From UBA4744 sp963718995 (lineage in GTDB: Bacteria > Actinomycetota > Acidimicrobiia > Spongiisociales > UBA4744), in the NCBI GenBank assembly GCA_963718995.1, contig CAVRAP010000012.1, positions 62,001-126,000 of the forward strand: DNA of 64,000 nt, written 5' to 3'. The translations under genes and the position numbers were made by a program. Positions 62,524 through 64,000 of the stretch are shown piece by piece (position 1 is the first letter of the stretch; every line of letters begins with the position of its first letter). Under the pieces are notes generated by a model that was given only the letters and a program-made list of their open reading frames with translations, was not told the origin of the DNA and ran no database searches.

Positions 62524-64000
62524 AGCTCCACCCTCTCTACTGTCGCCGTGCCGGAACCTTTGCGCACCTCGAACCGAACCGGGACCTGCTCGGCCAGCTC
62601 CCGGACATGGGTGACAATCCCGACGGTCCGCCCGCGCGCGCCGAGTTCCTGGATCACGTGGGCGACCGTATCCAGCGTTTCTGCATCCAGTGTGCCGAAA
62701 CCCTCATCGAGGAAGACCGACTCGAGCCGGCTGCCGCCGTGGACCGACATGGACGCAAGCTGTTCGGCCAGAGAAAGAGCCAGGGCAAGAGAAACCAGGA
62801 AGGTCTCACCTCCGGAAAGCGTCTTGACCAGCCGGGCTTCGTTGGCGTTGCGGTGGTCAACCACCCGAAAGTCCCTCCTCACTACTTCCAGTGAATAAGC
62901 CCCATCGGCCAGCTCATCGAGCAGCCCATTCGCACCGGCCACCAGAGCTGCCAGGGCTTCCTCCATCAACCAGGCCTCGAATCCGGTGGCCGACAGATGC
63001 CTGCCAAGGCTCTTGGCCAGTTCGGCAGACTCTGTGGTGGTGGCCATGGTCGCTCGGATTTCGCCGGAGCGAACCATCGCCTTGCGCAGAGCATCCAGTT
63101 CTTGAGTCGCCGCGGCCAGGGCATCAACGATGACGTCTCGCATTGGCCGGCCCTCGAGATTGAGGCCTTCCTTTTCGACGAGGGCGGTGAGGGAACCCTC
63201 CTGCTCGCTCAACTGGCGCTGCAGATCCTCGATCAGGTGTTCGGCTGCGGCGGATTCAGCGGTCAATCGGGAAATTGTCGCGCTCGCCCAATCTCGAAGC
63301 TCTTTCCAATCGGCGGCCAGATCCACTCGCTCGGGAGCCGGGGGCTCGAGTGACGCAATCCGGTCGCGGCTCTGATCGAAACTCCTTCGGGCTGCTGCGG
63401 TTTCAACTTCGATGGCATCCACCTTCATCCGAACCCTGCCGATGGCTTGAACCGCCTGATCGGCAGCACGTCGCGCGCCATCCAGAGCAGAGTCTGCGGT
63501 GGCGATCTCAGCCATGATCTCCACGGCCTTTTCCAGGTCGGGAGCATCGGCGAGATCCCTCTCGGAGCTCTCGATTCGGGCGGCCAGATCTGCCAACCGG
63601 GCCTCTTCCGTCGCCAATCTCTTGCCGATGGTCGCATCTCCGCCTCGCGCCGTTTTCTCTGCGAGCAAGGCAGCCTCCAGGGCGGCCTCAGCGGCCTTTA
63701 GTGCGGGTGGGGGCTCACCGGCCGGGACGTGCTCAACCGGGTTCCGGCAGACGGGACACGGTTCGCCTGCGACCAGGGTGGCGGTCAGCGTGTGCGCGGC
63801 ATGCCTGCGGCTCAACGATGCAAGGTCCCGGCGGGCGGCCTTCGTGACGGCCTCAGCGGATGTGTGTCTCTCGGCCGCGTCGATCGCCTCCTGGGAGCTC
63901 TTGTCCCGCTCCCCTGTGAGTCGCCGCTTCGCTTCCCGGTCGGCGGCGAGGGCACGGTGCAAACCGACGACCCGCTCAATCTCAGTAGCAGCCGGGAGAG
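62520..64000 (-). CDS. sbcC: SbcC/Rad50-type SMC ATPase, C-terminal part (continues past the window)
   Basis: The visible 490 or so residues are the second half of an SMC-type ATPase. The zinc hook is 'GEPCPVCRNPVEH', flanked by coiled coils rich in Ala and Glu. The C-terminal ATPase lobe has the signature 'KTLSGGETFLVSLALALSLA', Walker B 'VFLDEGFGTLDAETLD' and the H-loop 'GIVTHVRELAEQ'. With SbcD (Mre11) it forms the complex that opens hairpins and resects double-strand breaks; SbcD should be encoded beyond the right edge. The reading frame is open to the window end, upstream of the internal TTG at about 63962. Coupled to the NurA-like gene. Confidence 0.92.
   Translation of the reverse strand, partial: LPAATEIERVVGLHRALAADREAKRRLTGERDKSSQEAIDAAERHTSAEAVTKAARRDLASLSRRHAAHTLTATLVAGEPCPVCRNPVEHVPAGEPPPALKAAEAALEAALLAEKTARGGDATIGKRLATEEARLADLAARIESSERDLADAPDLEKAVEIMAEIATADSALDGARRAADQAVQAIGRVRMKVDAIEVETAAARRSFDQSRDRIASLEPPAPERVDLAADWKELRDWASATISRLTAESAAAEHLIEDLQRQLSEQEGSLTALVEKEGLNLEGRPMRDVIVDALAAATQELDALRKAMVRSGEIRATMATTTESAELAKSLGRHLSATGFEAWLMEEALAALVAGANGLLDELADGAYSLEVVRRDFRVVDHRNANEARLVKTLSGGETFLVSLALALSLAEQLASMSVHGGSRLESVFLDEGFGTLDAETLDTVAHVIQELGARGRTVGIVTHVRELAEQVPVRFEVRKGSGTATVERVEL

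Overview
The window looks like a chromosomal segment of a high-GC actinobacterium, most probably a deep-branching lineage such as Acidimicrobiia. The support is the GC-rich codon use, many lipoproteins with Thr/Ser-rich linkers, a mtrAB-like two-component pair followed by a GerMN lipoprotein, a SARP/BTAD-kinase-STAND regulator, and several genes that look leaderless. The taxonomic guess is inference. No rRNA, tRNA, CRISPR array, transposase, integrase or phage gene was recognised. Most of the window is ordinary housekeeping and accessory metabolism.

Layout. 0-8 kb: 3' part of an S9 peptidase, an FAD oxidoreductase, a YbaK-type editing protein, an alpha/beta hydrolase, a GT2 glycosyltransferase and a three-gene ABC exporter. 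8-18 kb: asnS, a giant NAD-glutamate dehydrogenase broken by many frameshifts, a subtilase with a Trp/Ser-repeat tail, and a primary-like sigma factor. 18-23 kb: DUF3160 and CapA lipoproteins and a monoacylglycerol-lipase-like hydrolase. 23.5-30 kb: response regulator, histidine kinase and GerMN lipoprotein, with a 3-kb block wedged into the 3' end of the kinase gene and flanked by 170-bp direct repeats. 30-41 kb: peptidoglycan amidase, a convergent pair of small paralogues, sirtuin, Nfu-type Fe-S protein, ATP-grasp protein, channel-like membrane protein, malQ, a TolB-like lipoprotein, a second S9 peptidase and thiamine diphosphokinase. 41.6-47 kb: two surface proteins (Ig/cadherin-like and PKD) that share a C-terminal module. 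47-55 kb: GH13 glucosidase, SRPBCC protein, two long-chain acyl-CoA ligases, a CaiB-family CoA-transferase and an AI-2E family permease. 55-64 kb: small lipoprotein, K+ channel, cytochrome c, small export protein, tandem FlgM-like proteins, ychF, gpsA, DUF4349 lipoprotein, and a NurA-like/SbcC pair running off the window.

How the genes relate. malQ and the GH13 glucosidase point to alpha-glucan use. The two acyl-CoA ligases and the AMACR-like protein point to fatty or branched-chain acyl-CoA metabolism. The response regulator, kinase and GerMN lipoprotein resemble mtrA-mtrB-lpqB, an envelope and cell-cycle control cassette. SbcC with a NurA-like protein suggests DNA end processing.

Caution. 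At least seven genes carry frameshifts although the protein stays recognisable on both sides (about 0.6 and 0.93 kb; a dozen or more in 9.5-13.4 kb; 14.85, 23.0, 27.24, 42.97 and 46.69 kb). Either the assembly has indel errors or these are recent lesions. Raw reads are needed to tell. Coordinates of short motifs were counted by eye and may be off by one or two bases.
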